Shown piece by piece: positions 12,671 through 23,061 of a stretch of 64,000 nucleotides of DNA (position 1 is its first letter; every line of letters begins with the position of its first letter). The DNA is from Isoetes taiwanensis (Eukaryota > Streptophyta > Lycopodiopsida > Isoetales > Isoetaceae): contig JAJEKV010000010.1 in the NCBI GenBank assembly GCA_021234155.1, forward strand, positions 15,506,275 to 15,570,274, given 5' to 3'. Made by a program: the position numbers and the translations under genes. The notes under the pieces are model-generated. The model ran no database searches and was not told the origin of the DNA. It saw only the letters and a program-made list of their open reading frames with translations.

Positions 12671-13026
12671 TGTTTGCAACATCCATAAGATAAACATATT
12701 CCCCGCTATAACTTAAAAGCACCTCCTCCCCATTAGGACTGAACATGACATGTGTAAGATCCAAGCCTCGGTCCTGTGGAACATCATATTTGTTATTAGA
12801 GGATTAGAAATCAATTGCCAGATTAAAATAACAACAAAGCACGGCTTACATAATCAGAGATGCCATATTCCCAGAGATTCACCTGATATATAGGACAATG
12901 TTTATATGTTAATTTATCACCAGCACAACAAATTTGCAGGAGACTTACCTTCATGTCATCAAAACCCGAGAGCAAAAGAGTCCCGTTTGAGTTCCAAGCT
13001 AAAGCATTGACACAACCTTGGTGACC
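12671..13026 (-). pseudogene. WD40 gene fragment (WDTC1/ASG2-like), three exons
   Basis: Three consecutive minus-strand exons with GT-AG borders can be read. Exon 13026-12949 gives GHQGCVNALAWNSNGTLLL, SGFDDMK; exon 12882-12850 gives VNLWEYGISDY; exon 12773-12671 gives GLDLTHVMFSPNGEEVLLS, then YSGEYVYLMDV. All junctions are phase 0 except the last donor. The first two are one WD repeat; the third matches the later block of plant WDTC1/ASG2-type proteins (WD40 plus TPR, substrate receptors of CUL4-DDB1 ubiquitin ligases). The repeats expected between them are missing and no start or end is found, so it is a captured or decayed gene piece rather than a working gene. Introns are kept, which argues for DNA-level capture. 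Confidence 0.7.
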
Positions 13027-14919
13027 CTGTTAAAAACAAAAGGCCACTCAAAAGACTTCCAAGCATGCAGTAACAAGTAGACGCAATATAGCATGTAGCA
13101 TGGACAAAAAGCACTTGGCTCTGAAACCCATGCAGAGTGAAAACTAAGAAGTAATGCTAAGCCTATATAGACCGGTCGGGGGGGATATTTGGCAGTATTA
13201 TTCAAGTTGAATATGAAATGAGTTTGATCTAGCGGCCTTGCATATGTTAGTTTATAAGGTCTTGAGTCAAAGCCTCATAACGGTATGACAACGTGTAAAT
13301 AAGATGCTTTAGTCACGGGTTCAATATTCAAGACCAGCCGCAACATCACTCAAGCTAAATCAAAAACTTTAATCCCGACAAAATGCAACAACTCAATTTA
13401 CAATCCCACATTTGTATCACAGCCAAGAGATTCAAAGCATTGCAACACAAAAATGCTGGTCTAATGTTGATGTACCTTGCGTTCCTCGTAAAACTATTCA
13501 ATGATCCATGATAGAAGTCTTGATGCATGATGTGATCCACCCCGAAAATGCCGCAAGAAGATCAAACGAGAAATTGGCCTAGTCATGATTCTTGTGATGA
13601 TGCAAATAGAAGAAGGCAAATTAGAAACGTTGATCTAATCATTGCAATACAGAGTAAATGAAAATATCATCGATGCAAGAAAAGACACATACCATTTGCT
13701 CCAAGCAATAGACATTGGCAAATTGCTCGCTAGATTGCCAAAATGCTTTTTTCTAGATTGCTCACACTCGGAATGCCATTTTCTTGTCTCCAAAGAGGCT
13801 CCATAAACTCTAGTTCGCAAGAAGATATATAATGCTTCTTTAAGCAAGATGGAATCTGCAACAAATACATTTTGCATCAACATTTTGCATAAAAACTCAC
13901 CTACATTGATGAAGCGCTTCTATAATATTAAAATGTAGACCTAGCTATTTGTCATTCTCAGAGCTACCATGTTGAACATATACTCCATCCCAAAAAAAAA
14001 AAAAAGAACTCATTTTGCTCAAACTAAACCTGTGGAAAATCAGAATATTTGCTACCGGAAATGCAAATAATTTGAAACAAATGACAGGTTGACATCAAAC
14101 GTAATAAAGTAATGATGGAAACATGTCGTAAAAAAATTGTCTTTTCATGCGTCCCCTCACTGCACCACACGGCCCCTCGCTTTGGGGTGCGTGGAACCGA
14201 GCCACACCCTTTTTTTTGCGAATCATGCCCATTGACCTTACAAACTTGCAAAGCATAGACAAACATTCTACGTGATCCCATAGAAAACAAAAGAGTCTAA
14301 AATACCTAGTCTTAAGAAGCGGGCAAAGCAACTCCAATGGCGGGAATGACATTATCTACTACATCTTCGTGCATTTGTCAATTGTTCTGTAGCTTTGCAA
14401 TCGCAAAGATCTTGCAATGACATAAAACCCGAACCGGATATACCTACTTCAAGCTTCAAGAGCACCTTTTATCATGCCCCGCAAGAAGCTATAGACCGAC
14501 GACCAAGCAAAAGGAAACATCATCTCCATTCAAAGTCGTCATTGATCAACCGAATCACAATAGAATACCACAATCGGGAACCCACAAAGGAAAGAAGGTA
14601 TAGCTAATTAAATGAGCAACCATAAAAGTAAACCCAAAAAGTCAATAATACAAAGATGATAAGATGGATTTGGAGCACAAAAGGCATAACACAAACTTAC
14701 ACGGATGCACTAGAAACAAGATGGAAAGGAAAAATTAACAGAAAGCAAAAAGAAATATGAGCATTCACATATCCGATTGATCCCAATGCTATACACTTCT
14801 TGATCAAAATACAAAGAACTAAAATGCGTGTTCACAAAAACGCCATAGGATCATACGCTTTATGGATCAAACGGAGTTCAAACAAACTAGAAGAAATTAA
14901 TAAAATGAACATACCAAGC

Positions 14920-15493
<574 letters not shown>

Positions 15494-15499
15494 TCATCC

Positions 15500-15610
15500 C
15501 AGAGATGGACGGCCGAGATCAATCTCTACCAAAAATTTGTGGCATAATCTCTACACCATTTGAGACTCTACATCATTTGTGGCACCCAATATAATTGTAT
15601 ATATATAAGG
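15500..15610 (+). repeat. Right terminal segment of element X1
   Basis: GAGATGGACGGCCGAGATC, AATCTCTACC and ATAATTGTATATATATAAGG are shared with 42220-42300, where they also form the junction with a Penelope-like pseudo-LTR. Finding the same sequence beside two unrelated PLE ends shows that it is the terminus of another repeat family and not part of the PLE. Confidence 0.65.
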
Positions 15611-16634
15611 ATATATATATATATATATATATACATTCTTTGGTTCAATTTTGGTATAAATTAGGATATCTTGTCACATTATAGCCCTGGGATTGATAAT
15701 GCATCATGCTTGATTATAGCTAAATTTATGGTTTGATTTAGTCCCCTTTATATGTTCTAGTTCTCTATTACAAAACTTAAGTTCAATGGAAGAAATCTAT
15801 GATGTATGGTTGGTATGGTATATTATGATGCTAATTTTATCAAGTAAATCATGTTGCATAAATAATGACCCTAGTATAAGGCACTCATATTTTGGGTTGA
15901 GATCTACAAAATAATGTCTAACTGATTTAGTTACTTAGTTTTATAAGATTGCTATATAAAGCACCAAATACTGAATCAAAATATGAGCCCAGAATATGAA
16001 AATGGTTTATGATACCCTTTGTAAAGGATGCTATATGGTTAGACATGCTAAAAGGTATTATTAAATGGGCTAGCCCCAATTTGTATGGTTCCAAATTGTT
16101 TGGAATATGAACAATTAATTGAATTTTTTACCAAAATGGTTTTAAAGGCATGAGAAATGTTTGGTGATAGGCCATGGAATATTACAATTTTTTTACAGCA
16201 AAATGTTGCATGGAATGCACACTATGAATATCTTGCTATGGTGAATACAACATGAGAATATACTTAAACTCAATATGTAAATATGCATCATTAAATGAGT
16301 ATTATAAGAAAAATAAAACTCATGATACTAGGGAGTCTTGGAGGAAATACCCTTAAGGCATAATTTGGTATTGGCATAATATAAAGATACTAAAGGCATA
16401 AATTGAAAGTTGGGTCCTTGTAACAAAAATAATACTATATAAAGATCCAATGTTAATTTTTTTTAAAAAAACCTAAATACAATTTCCCTAATAATATTAT
16501 GATTTTACAGCATATTTCAATAAACCTAAAAATGGATGAGCGTGACATCGGGTTTACCCTAAAAAATGGAGGAACAGGTATCCGGCTAGCACAAAACATA
16601 GCACACAGACGGAAATGCATCATGTAAATCTGTT

Positions 16635-16874
16635 ATGGGTTGTCAGACAGCAAGGATCGTAAGCATATCTCATGTTTCTCTAATTTATGGGGCTAGGATT
16701 TTACTGCCAATGAAACAGACTGGATTAAAAAGCATGATGGCAGCGTATGCTTCTGATAAAGCAAAAGGTTTGTTAGATAAACCTGAGTACAATTGGAACT
16801 CAGGTAAAGTTGAATGGTTAAAGCTTCGTCAGTATAAATATCACAATTCCCTTTATAGGATTTACAAGAGATGA
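16635..16874 (+). CDS. Upstream small ORF overlapping the SAP exon
   Basis: A 79-codon ATG frame (MGCQTARIVSIS... to YHNSLYRIYKR). Its stop overlaps the start of the next ORF in the tetranucleotide ATGA. The same ORF lies at 25384-25623 in the second pseudo-LTR, but the two copies are so alike that this says nothing about selection. I see no known domain; the product would be basic (many K and R). It may be a regulatory uORF or a leader exon of the SAP protein. B2 and C show no equivalent, so coding status is uncertain. Confidence 0.3.
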   Translation: MGCQTARIVSISHVSLIYGARILLPMKQTGLKSMMAAYASDKAKGLLDKPEYNWNSGKVEWLKLRQYKYHNSLYRIYKR

Positions 16875-17239
16875 GCAGAACAGGGAGGCCTCCAGGCGCC
16901 CTGGCACTTGGACAAACTAGGGCCAAGCTTATTGATGCTCTGAGAAGGCATGGCGTTGAGTTGGATAGCGCTCAACCTACTAAGGCTCAACTTCTGGAAG
17001 CTTGTAGAATTCACAACATTGATCCTAATAAAGAAGCAGCAGGCAACAGTATCAGGAGTTTCTTGCCTATGAAAACATGTAGCAATCCTGCTAGGGATAG
17101 TAGCAGCTCGCCAGCAACTGTTGATAATAGGAATTCTCCAGCAAATGTGGATAACAGGAACTCTCCAGCAATTATGGATATAGTGGAAGATTCTGTAAAT
17201 GAGGAGGAGTACTCTGACTACGAAATCCAGCCTAATCAG
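16871..17239 (+). CDS. PLE exon 1: SAP-like acidic protein (copy A)
   Basis: ATG at 16871 opens MSRTGRPPGALALG, then two predicted helices, TRAKLIDALRRHGV and KAQLLEACRIHNI, joined by a short linker. This helix-linker-helix pattern resembles SAP or Rho-N DNA-binding modules. A Ser/Asn-rich stretch with a repeated NRNSPA motif and an acidic tail (VEDSVNEEEYSDYE) follow. The frame reaches QPNQ at 17239 followed by GT; the homologous exons of B2 and C stop being alike at exactly the same residue, also at CAG|GT, so this is a splice donor (phase 0). It should join the ORF2 exon at 18644. A DNA- or RNA-binding role is inference. Confidence 0.6.
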
Positions 17240-17998
17240 GTTTTTGGCAGTTGCATTTTTTCATTCTGTAGTTAAGTATTGTGAGGTCATGACAAGTTCA
17301 TTAATAGGGTTCTATACACTTCATATTTTAACGTTCATTATGCTTGCTTTTAGAGCAATAAGGTTGATAAATTCAAAGGTAATTGGTCCTATAAAATAAT
17401 TAATAAGCTCAAAATTGATAGGTTCCACTGTTATGGACGGTAAACTAGCTTACAATTTCTTATTTAACCATAAAGTGGTGCAGATGCAGTAGTAGGGTAT
17501 GACAGGTTTTAATAAATCCTGCACAAAACGCCAGCATTAGTACTTAGGATTGTGCTGAGTTTAGCATAAATTAGACTATAAGTATGTTAATCATTGGTAA
17601 AACAAACATGGTTTTAGTAAGAGATGTTCTGATTAAATAATTCTTGCTTATAGTAACTCTAAATACATGTTACAGTAAATAAGTGTTTGGAAGTTATTCA
17701 AACTTTAGATCTAGGATAATATATGGGACATAACATGGTTTGCAGATTGGAGTCTTCAACAGCCTAGTCCCATACTTTCACCATTTGTTGCTCATTATAT
17801 ATCTCATTATTTGTTCTTTAATTCAGTACTAACTTAAGATCTTAGAATTGTTAAAAGGTTTAATTCATAATATTGTTCAGAAGATCAAAACTATGAGTAG
17901 TAAAGGTTTGAATAGGGTTTCTGTGATATATGGTAAACAGAGTAATAGCTAAAGAGCTTTTCATTTCACGTTTATTGAGTTAAATTGTTCTTACGAAT

Positions 17999-18117
17999 GG
18001 GTAAAGGGCGATAAGCCAAAGAATCTCATTGCTTACCTGCTAGTCCATTCACATTTTACCCTGTTTTGGCTAACTTGTGTTTGTTGGACTGCAGGTAACC
18101 GGGATTCTTTCTCCCAT
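17999..18117 (+). ncRNA. Conserved pseudoknot-like RNA element
   Basis: In order: GGGTAAA, the small hairpin GGGCGATAAGCC, GAATCTC, a five-base gap, TTACCTGC, a loop holding TTTACCC and TTTGGCT, then GCAGGTAA, CC and GGGATTC. TTACCTGC (18033-18040) pairs with GCAGGTAA (18091-18098). GAATCTC (18021-18027) pairs with GGGATTC (18101-18107). GGGTAAA (17999-18005) can pair with TTTACCC (18055-18061), which would make a pseudoknot. The inner stem is invariant in four copies, while the outer stem changes on both sides together. The hammerhead core (CUGANGA, GAAA) is not present. A ribozyme, packaging signal or splicing control element is possible. Confidence 0.65.
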
Positions 18118-18398
18118 ACTCCTTTGCTAGGTTTTGTTGAAATTTATTGTTCAAAGTATACAAGCAATTGAGTTCTTGGCACAAAGGGTATTTGTATTTA
18201 TTTAAAGTATCTATTGACCAACTGCACAAAGGTACTTTATGTGTTTTATTTCTATTATACAAAGGTAATTTATGAAATATAATTTATGTGATTTTTTTTC
18301 AAAAATAGTTTACATATATGTTTTGCAGTATTCTCTCAAAATTGGTTTATAATCATAGTTTATTATGGAGTTTTTTAATTTTTTAATAAGGCTACTCT

Positions 18399-18442
18399 TA
18401 AGGCTTCCCTTTTGGTTTTTTGCCAAAAGGGGCTGATAAGTC
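18399..18442 (+). ncRNA. Pseudo-LTR terminal RNA motif (CTGATAAGTC type)
   Basis: TAAGGCTT, hairpin CCCTTTTGG...CCAAAAGGG, then GCTGATAAGTC, followed by a further possible stem (TCCAA/TTGGA). GGCTT and AAGTC can themselves pair, leaving GCTGAT as a bulge. The flanking single-stranded words are conserved in B2, C and the 1.9-kb fragment while the hairpin sequence differs each time. It lies about 70-100 bp before the TA-rich end of the pseudo-LTR. Function unknown. Confidence 0.55.
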
Positions 18443-18643
18443 CAATAATTCCAGTCTTGGATTTATTTGGATAGCTTGACCCAGTCAAAGGATTGGTCTA
18501 AGGCTCGGTTATATATTACCCTACTTCAGCTAATTAGTTATACTAATTTGGGCCTTAAGGGTAGCCTATTGAATTTTTATCTATGAATTTTTATCTATCA
18601 TACTTTGTTTAGCTTCGGTACTTACATTTGGAATGTTTTTTAG

Positions 18644-20242
18644 GAAGCCTTAACATCAAACATACAATCTGAAGAAACCATTAGAACAGTAGCTCAGCAA
18701 TCTACTGGCACAAATAGCAGACCTGGATGGTATCCGGAATTGGCAAAACTGGGTTATACTGCAGCTGGTATCTTAGCACCTAATAAAGCAGTTCAGATGG
18801 TGTTGGCTTGCATTATGAAACCAGAGCTTCACAAACTCATTATACATAAAGAAACTACTCTCATGGAAGGTGATATATCAGTTGTTCTTTTCTTTGGATT
18901 TAACAATATGTTGAATCTTGTTTCACACTTCAAGTCTGCTGGTCTGGATCTTAGCCGTGACCTCATTTACAATGCGTATGATATGCTACCTACTGAGCAT
19001 ATAAATGCTGATATTTCTGATCAAAGAGACCTGTTGGACTTTATCCAGGGTTTTACAGCTTTGGAGAAAGCAAATAATTTCAAAATTACTTATCCTCCTA
19101 GCAATGGTGCTGATTATGGTGATGGTACAGTTTCCCATAAGAGTGATAAGAAAAAGAAGGTTGAACCTGTTATGCTGGATAATTGCCTTTTTTATTTTAG
19201 TATGTTGCCACAGCAAGATGTACAACCTGAGGAAAGTCAGGAAACTAATGAACAGATTGATGAAGAATATATCAGAAATGAGCTTCGAAAGTACAGCATC
19301 AAAGAATTGAATCTTTTCAATTGTGGTAGTTTTCCTATTATGACTAATAGGAATGTTGAAATACACGGGGAACAATTTGGGCAAGCTATATGGCTCAGTA
19401 AAAATTTAGGGGTTATTGCCCCCATCAGCATAAGTTCATGGATCAGCTTGGCAAAATTAAGTCCTGAAGAAGTAAAAAAAGCAAAGGAGGATGCTAGAGC
19501 ATTTATCAAACGTATCAGAAGAATTGAATGTGATCTACCTTTTCAACCAGCTTTTGTTAAGACTACTTGCACCATGGGCAATGGACTGTTTATTGGACAG
19601 AAGGGCCATATGGCCAAAACAGACGAAAAAAGAATAGATTTCTATCTAAAAAGGATTTGGCGTACATACTGTCCATTCTTCAAATGTAACTGTGAAAGAT
19701 TTGTGGATAATAAAGGAAAAGCACCTGAGGACCAGTATAAGTGCCCAGATAATATAATTTGGTTCGATCATGTGGTCTGGTACATGCTAAATAATCTTGA
19801 GATAATTTGGCCTGATCATAACATCTATGTTAGGTTTGGATTACTTTCTCACTTTCTGTCTACTGAACCTATCAAGACAGTGGTCTTATCATACATTGGC
19901 TACTTATCCATCAGAGAAATTATGGTGGACATGACAAAAAAGTTTTCTGAGAATCAGGATATTGATCTTAAGGCAGAATTTGGTAATTCAAAAATTGTGG
20001 ATTTATGGCAAAAAACCATAAAACCTGTAAAGTTTCTATATGATCATCTGCATGAGAACAATACCTACACTTACTCAAATGCTAATTCAAGGAGAAGGTT
20101 TTCTAGTTCTGAAGCCCCTGCTGATACTATTCTTAGGCCACCAAAACTGAGTAAGAGAATGGCTGCCTGCAGCAAAACTTTTAGTACTGACAATCTTAAT
20201 TCTTCTGAAGGAGCAGGAGCAAAAAACAGTAACAAGAGTTAA
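18644..20242 (+). CDS. PLE ORF2, conserved protein of unknown family (copy A)
   Basis: Open in phase 0 from the acceptor at 18643, about 532 codons to TAA. It aligns along its whole length with the minus-strand ORF2 at 47624-49270. Shared blocks are AP-AVQ--LACI near the start, NCLF---MLP in the middle, LNLFNCGSFPIMT, SKNLGVIAPIS, IGQKGH-AK-DE, and WRTYCPFFKCNCERF followed by CPDNIIWFDHVVW. The CPFFKCNC...CPD...DH cluster could bind zinc. The C-terminal 70 residues are Ser-rich and basic. There is no ATG at the acceptor, which supports fusion to the SAP exon. I know no family with these motifs; by position it could be a nucleic-acid-binding partner of the RT. Confidence 0.7.
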   Translation, partial: EALTSNIQSEETIRTVAQQSTGTNSRPGWYPELAKLGYTAAGILAPNKAVQMVLACIMKPELHKLIIHKETTLMEGDISVVLFFGFNNMLNLVSHFKSAGLDLSRDLIYNAYDMLPTEHINADISDQRDLLDFIQGFTALEKANNFKITYPPSNGADYGDGTVSHKSDKKKKVEPVMLDNCLFYFSMLPQQDVQPEESQETNEQIDEEYIRNELRKYSIKELNLFNCGSFPIMTNRNVEIHGEQFGQAIWLSKNLGVIAPISISSWISLAKLSPEEVKKAKEDARAFIKRIRRIECDLPFQPAFVKTTCTMGNGLFIGQKGHMAKTDEKRIDFYLKRIWRTYCPFFKCNCERFVDNKGKAPEDQYKCPDNIIWFDHVVWYMLNNLEIIWPDHNIYVRFGLLSHFLSTEPIKTVVLSYIGYLSIREIMVDMTKKFSENQDIDLKAEFGNSKIVDLWQKTIKPVKFLYDHLHENNTYTYSNANSRRRFSSSEAPADTILRPPKLSKRMAACSKTFSTDNLNSSEGAGAKNSNKS

Positions 20243-20265
20243 CCAGACCGATGTGAGATTTTAAG

Positions 20266-20483
20266 GTAAATATCTTTTTGATCTAAGATTGTTGGATCAA
20301 ATTAATCTGAGCAGTTATTAGGGATACAACCCAGATAAAAGCAATTACAGGAAGGAATATCATAACTCCTTCTATTTTTACTTTCCAAATCTCTGGAAAT
20401 ATATGGCCACAGAGCCTATTAGTATTTCATTTTTATGTGATGAATATCACATCATACTAAAACATATTTTTTCTGTTTTACAG
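20266..20483 (+). other. Intron 2 between ORF2 and RT (copy A)
   Basis: Donor TTTTAAG|GTAAAT and acceptor TTCTGTTTTACAG. Copy C shows GTATGT...AATTTTACAG at the same place with a similar length (218 against 210 nt), and the protein alignment of the two RTs becomes good only just after this acceptor. In copy A the upstream mini-exon (ATG then TGA) no longer supplies an in-frame start. Confidence 0.55.
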
Positions 20484-22584
20484 AAAAAAAGAAAAAGAGT
20501 ACTATCAAGAAGAACTGATGGAAGATGGAAGATTTGCACTATCAGGGAAAAGCAAAAAAATAAATACGTACACTTTACCTATTTTTCTAAATCTGTAGAC
20601 AAAATTCAGTTTTCCAGCACTTTCAAAAGTGTATTAGGAAGGTTTTTTGGTACCTTAGGATGTGATATTTGGGATATCACGGTTTTCGGATGGAGATACA
20701 CTGATAATCTGAAAAAGATGTTTTATAAACCTAAAATGGTATTTGCTGATGACATAATGCCAGCATGCCCTTGTTCTAATCCCAATTTAAAAGATTTTCT
20801 TGATCCCTTGATTGGGCATGTTAGAACTACGAATCGAGAATAATACATACTTTGCTCTCAAAAATTGGTTCTCCTTGGGTCTAAACCATATTCCTGACAA
20901 TCCATTTACACTAAAGGTATTTAAAGAGGAAATGACAAAAACTATTGAGCAATTTTTTGATGTACATAGATATGCTTTGGCAGATGAGGAAAGGAATTCC
21001 ATTGAGGACTGCAAAAGAACCATAAAAAAGGAGACCACATGGCTGGCGAAAAGATTCATTGAAGGAAATTTATGCAATAAGAAGAAGTTCCATAAACAGG
21101 ATGAAAATGTTTTGAAAAATATAGCATGGTTAAATGATAACCTATATATTGCAGGTATTGATAAAGCAGCCAATAACCCTTCCTTTATTTGTCCAAGGCA
21201 TATCAGACAACAGGCAAACATTAGGCTTGAAAGTGAAGATTTTCGTAAATGTCATATCGAAATTGAGGATTTAGTACAAGACATTGAAAAGGATATAGTT
21301 GAAATGCTTGGTCCAGGGCATATTGGTACCTATGAACTGCCTTATTTACTAGGAATCTTCAAGGCACACAAACTGGAGTACAGATGGATTACTAATGCCC
21401 ATGAAAGTATATTTTCTGTGGTATCTTCTATAGTTGCAGCTGGTCTTAACAGCATAATGGACCTATGGCCAAATATATGCAATGAGAGATGCAAAGCAGG
21501 GAATGTTTTTACTAAAGAAAAAATTAGAGCAGCATGGATTGTTAACTCTGTATATGAAGTAGTATGTAATTTGCCAAGTAAAATTGATAATGTATTTTCA
21601 GCTGATATCACAAAGTGTTATGAAAACATTCCACTTGAAGGTGAGGATGGCATCTGTAGCATCATGGAAGCAGTAATTGGTTTAACTTGGAAGTATCAAA
21701 CAGCCATACATCATAATTACTGTATCTGGTACTATGTGTTGGATAATGGTAATGTTAAACTGGAATGGAAGCATGCAGCTCCTGAAGGCAAAAAGTGGCT
21801 CAGATTGGACAAAGAACTCTTTACAATGGTTAATAAATGGCTGCTTACTCATTGCTACTTATACATGAGTAGTACAACTTGGAGACAGGTCAAAGGAATA
21901 CCTATGGGTTTTGCTTCAAGCCCTGGCTGGTGCAACCTTTATTTAGCATGGTTTGAGCTACAATTTATTTGCAAATTGCTTAAGTTTGGCAGATATAATG
22001 AGATTGCATGTTTTCAAAATACTTCCAGGTATATGGATGATTTAGTATCCATTAATAATCCTTGTATCAGAAAGTTTCTGGGATTGACTAATGACAATGA
22101 GATGTTAATCTACAACTTGAAGCATTTAGCTATTAAAGATGAAACGATATATTGGGAAGAGGATGGTACAAGAGGAAAAGAGGTCAATTTTCTTAACATG
22201 ACTATAGAAGTCATATCACATCAATATGGTTTGTATACCACATACAGATATGACAAAAGAAAGAAATTACCTTTTGCAGTATCCAAATTTGTACATGCAA
22301 AAAGTTGCAGACCCTATTTGATGGCATGTAATGTTGTGGTCTCACAAGTTATGCCGTATATCTACGTGTATAGGGACCCAATCAGGGCAGCTGGTGACCT
22401 ATTGGAATTAATTAATAATTTCATTGGTAATGGCTTTGTTAAGAAGGATATTTGGCATAAAGTGAACAAGGTACTAAGGGATGAAGATTTCCCTGGTTTA
22501 AGGTATGACATTAAGACTTTGATCTTTGAACTTAATAAATATTATAAAAATTCTGCTGGAAAAGGGGTCCTTATGTTAACATAA
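20484..22584 (+). pseudogene. Penelope-like reverse transcriptase, copy A (one frameshift)
   Basis: Two overlapping frames together give the full RT. The first runs from the intron acceptor through CPCSNPNLKDFLDPLIGHVRT and stops near 20843; the second resumes at NWFSLGLNHIPDNPFTL (frame of 20812) to TAA at 22584. A single-base shift around 20825-20840 separates them; copy C has no break there. Landmarks: DKAANNPSFICP (the DKG-like block of Penelope RTs), LPYLLGIFKAHK, motif A ADITKCYENIP, motif B KGIPMGFASSPGW, motif C RYMDDLVS, and VNFLNMTIE. All three catalytic Asp are kept. After the thumb the protein simply ends; no GIY-YIG nuclease is seen, so it would be an endonuclease-deficient type. 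Confidence 0.85.
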
Positions 22585-23061
22585 GGAACCACTGGCCCTT
22601 TTTACTGGTATCACAATGTTTTACCTGGTTTCAGGAAGAATGGAAGGTTTATATTTGATATTGTTGGTTCACATCAATATGAACAGTATACCATTTGCAA
22701 ATAAGACAATGAATATGATTTAGCATTTGTAGTGTCCAAAATTTTGGACATTGTTCTGATATAAATAAATCATTTTTGTAATATTTGGATTGTACAGTAT
22801 TAGATACAAACATTAAGAGCCTGAAGCATCAAAAATAAGGTTAAATGCAACTAATAAAGGATATTCCTTCAGCAATTAGAATATGTATATATAAAAACAC
22901 TGATGCAAAGCAAAACATATAGGTTCATATTACAGATATAAAGTTTGTGAAAACATCAAAATGAGTATACAACATAAGGACAAAATATTAACTTGAGATA
23001 AGTATAAGACTAAAGTTCATACTCCTGTTTTGATATAACTGGCAGAATATAAAAACTTGGT

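Larger units (their letters stand above)
15611..18517 (+). mobile_element. Penelope-like element copy A, 5' pseudo-LTR
   Basis: It starts in a (TA)n tract and its first 1.3 kb reappears unbroken at 24369-25680, on the far side of the RT gene, as expected for the pseudo-LTRs of Penelope-like elements. It holds a small upstream ORF, the SAP-like exon and two conserved RNA structures, and ends at GGTCTAAGGCTCGGTTATATA (18497-18516), the point where the 3' pseudo-LTRs of copies B2 and C run into TA tracts. 15640-16630 has no gene I can see and is probably promoter and leader. The 5' end is intact. Confidence 0.75.
17240..18643 (+). other. Intron 1 of the Penelope-like element, copy A
   Basis: Donor CAG|GTTTTT at 17240 and acceptor GTTTTTTAG|GAAGCC at 18642-18643. 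Copy C has the matching acceptor (CTTTTTTAG|GAAGG) before ORF2 and a matching donor after its SAP exon; both sides are phase 0. The intron holds both conserved RNA structures and the end of the pseudo-LTR, so the promoter and first exon are LTR-borne while the acceptor lies in the body. Retained introns are a known oddity of Penelope-like elements. Confidence 0.6.

Noticed and set aside
17999-18445. Hammerhead ribozyme in the pseudo-LTR, as known for other Penelope-like elements
   Set aside because: The conserved word is CTGATAAG, not CUGANGA, and there is no GAAA strand with a following cleavage triplet in register. The GAAA seen in B2 is a hairpin loop and is not conserved.
22200-22584. GIY-YIG endonuclease at the RT C terminus
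   Set aside because: After the thumb region the protein ends within about 120 residues of the FLNM motif in both copies, and no GIY or YIG pattern is present; none was found in ORF2 either.
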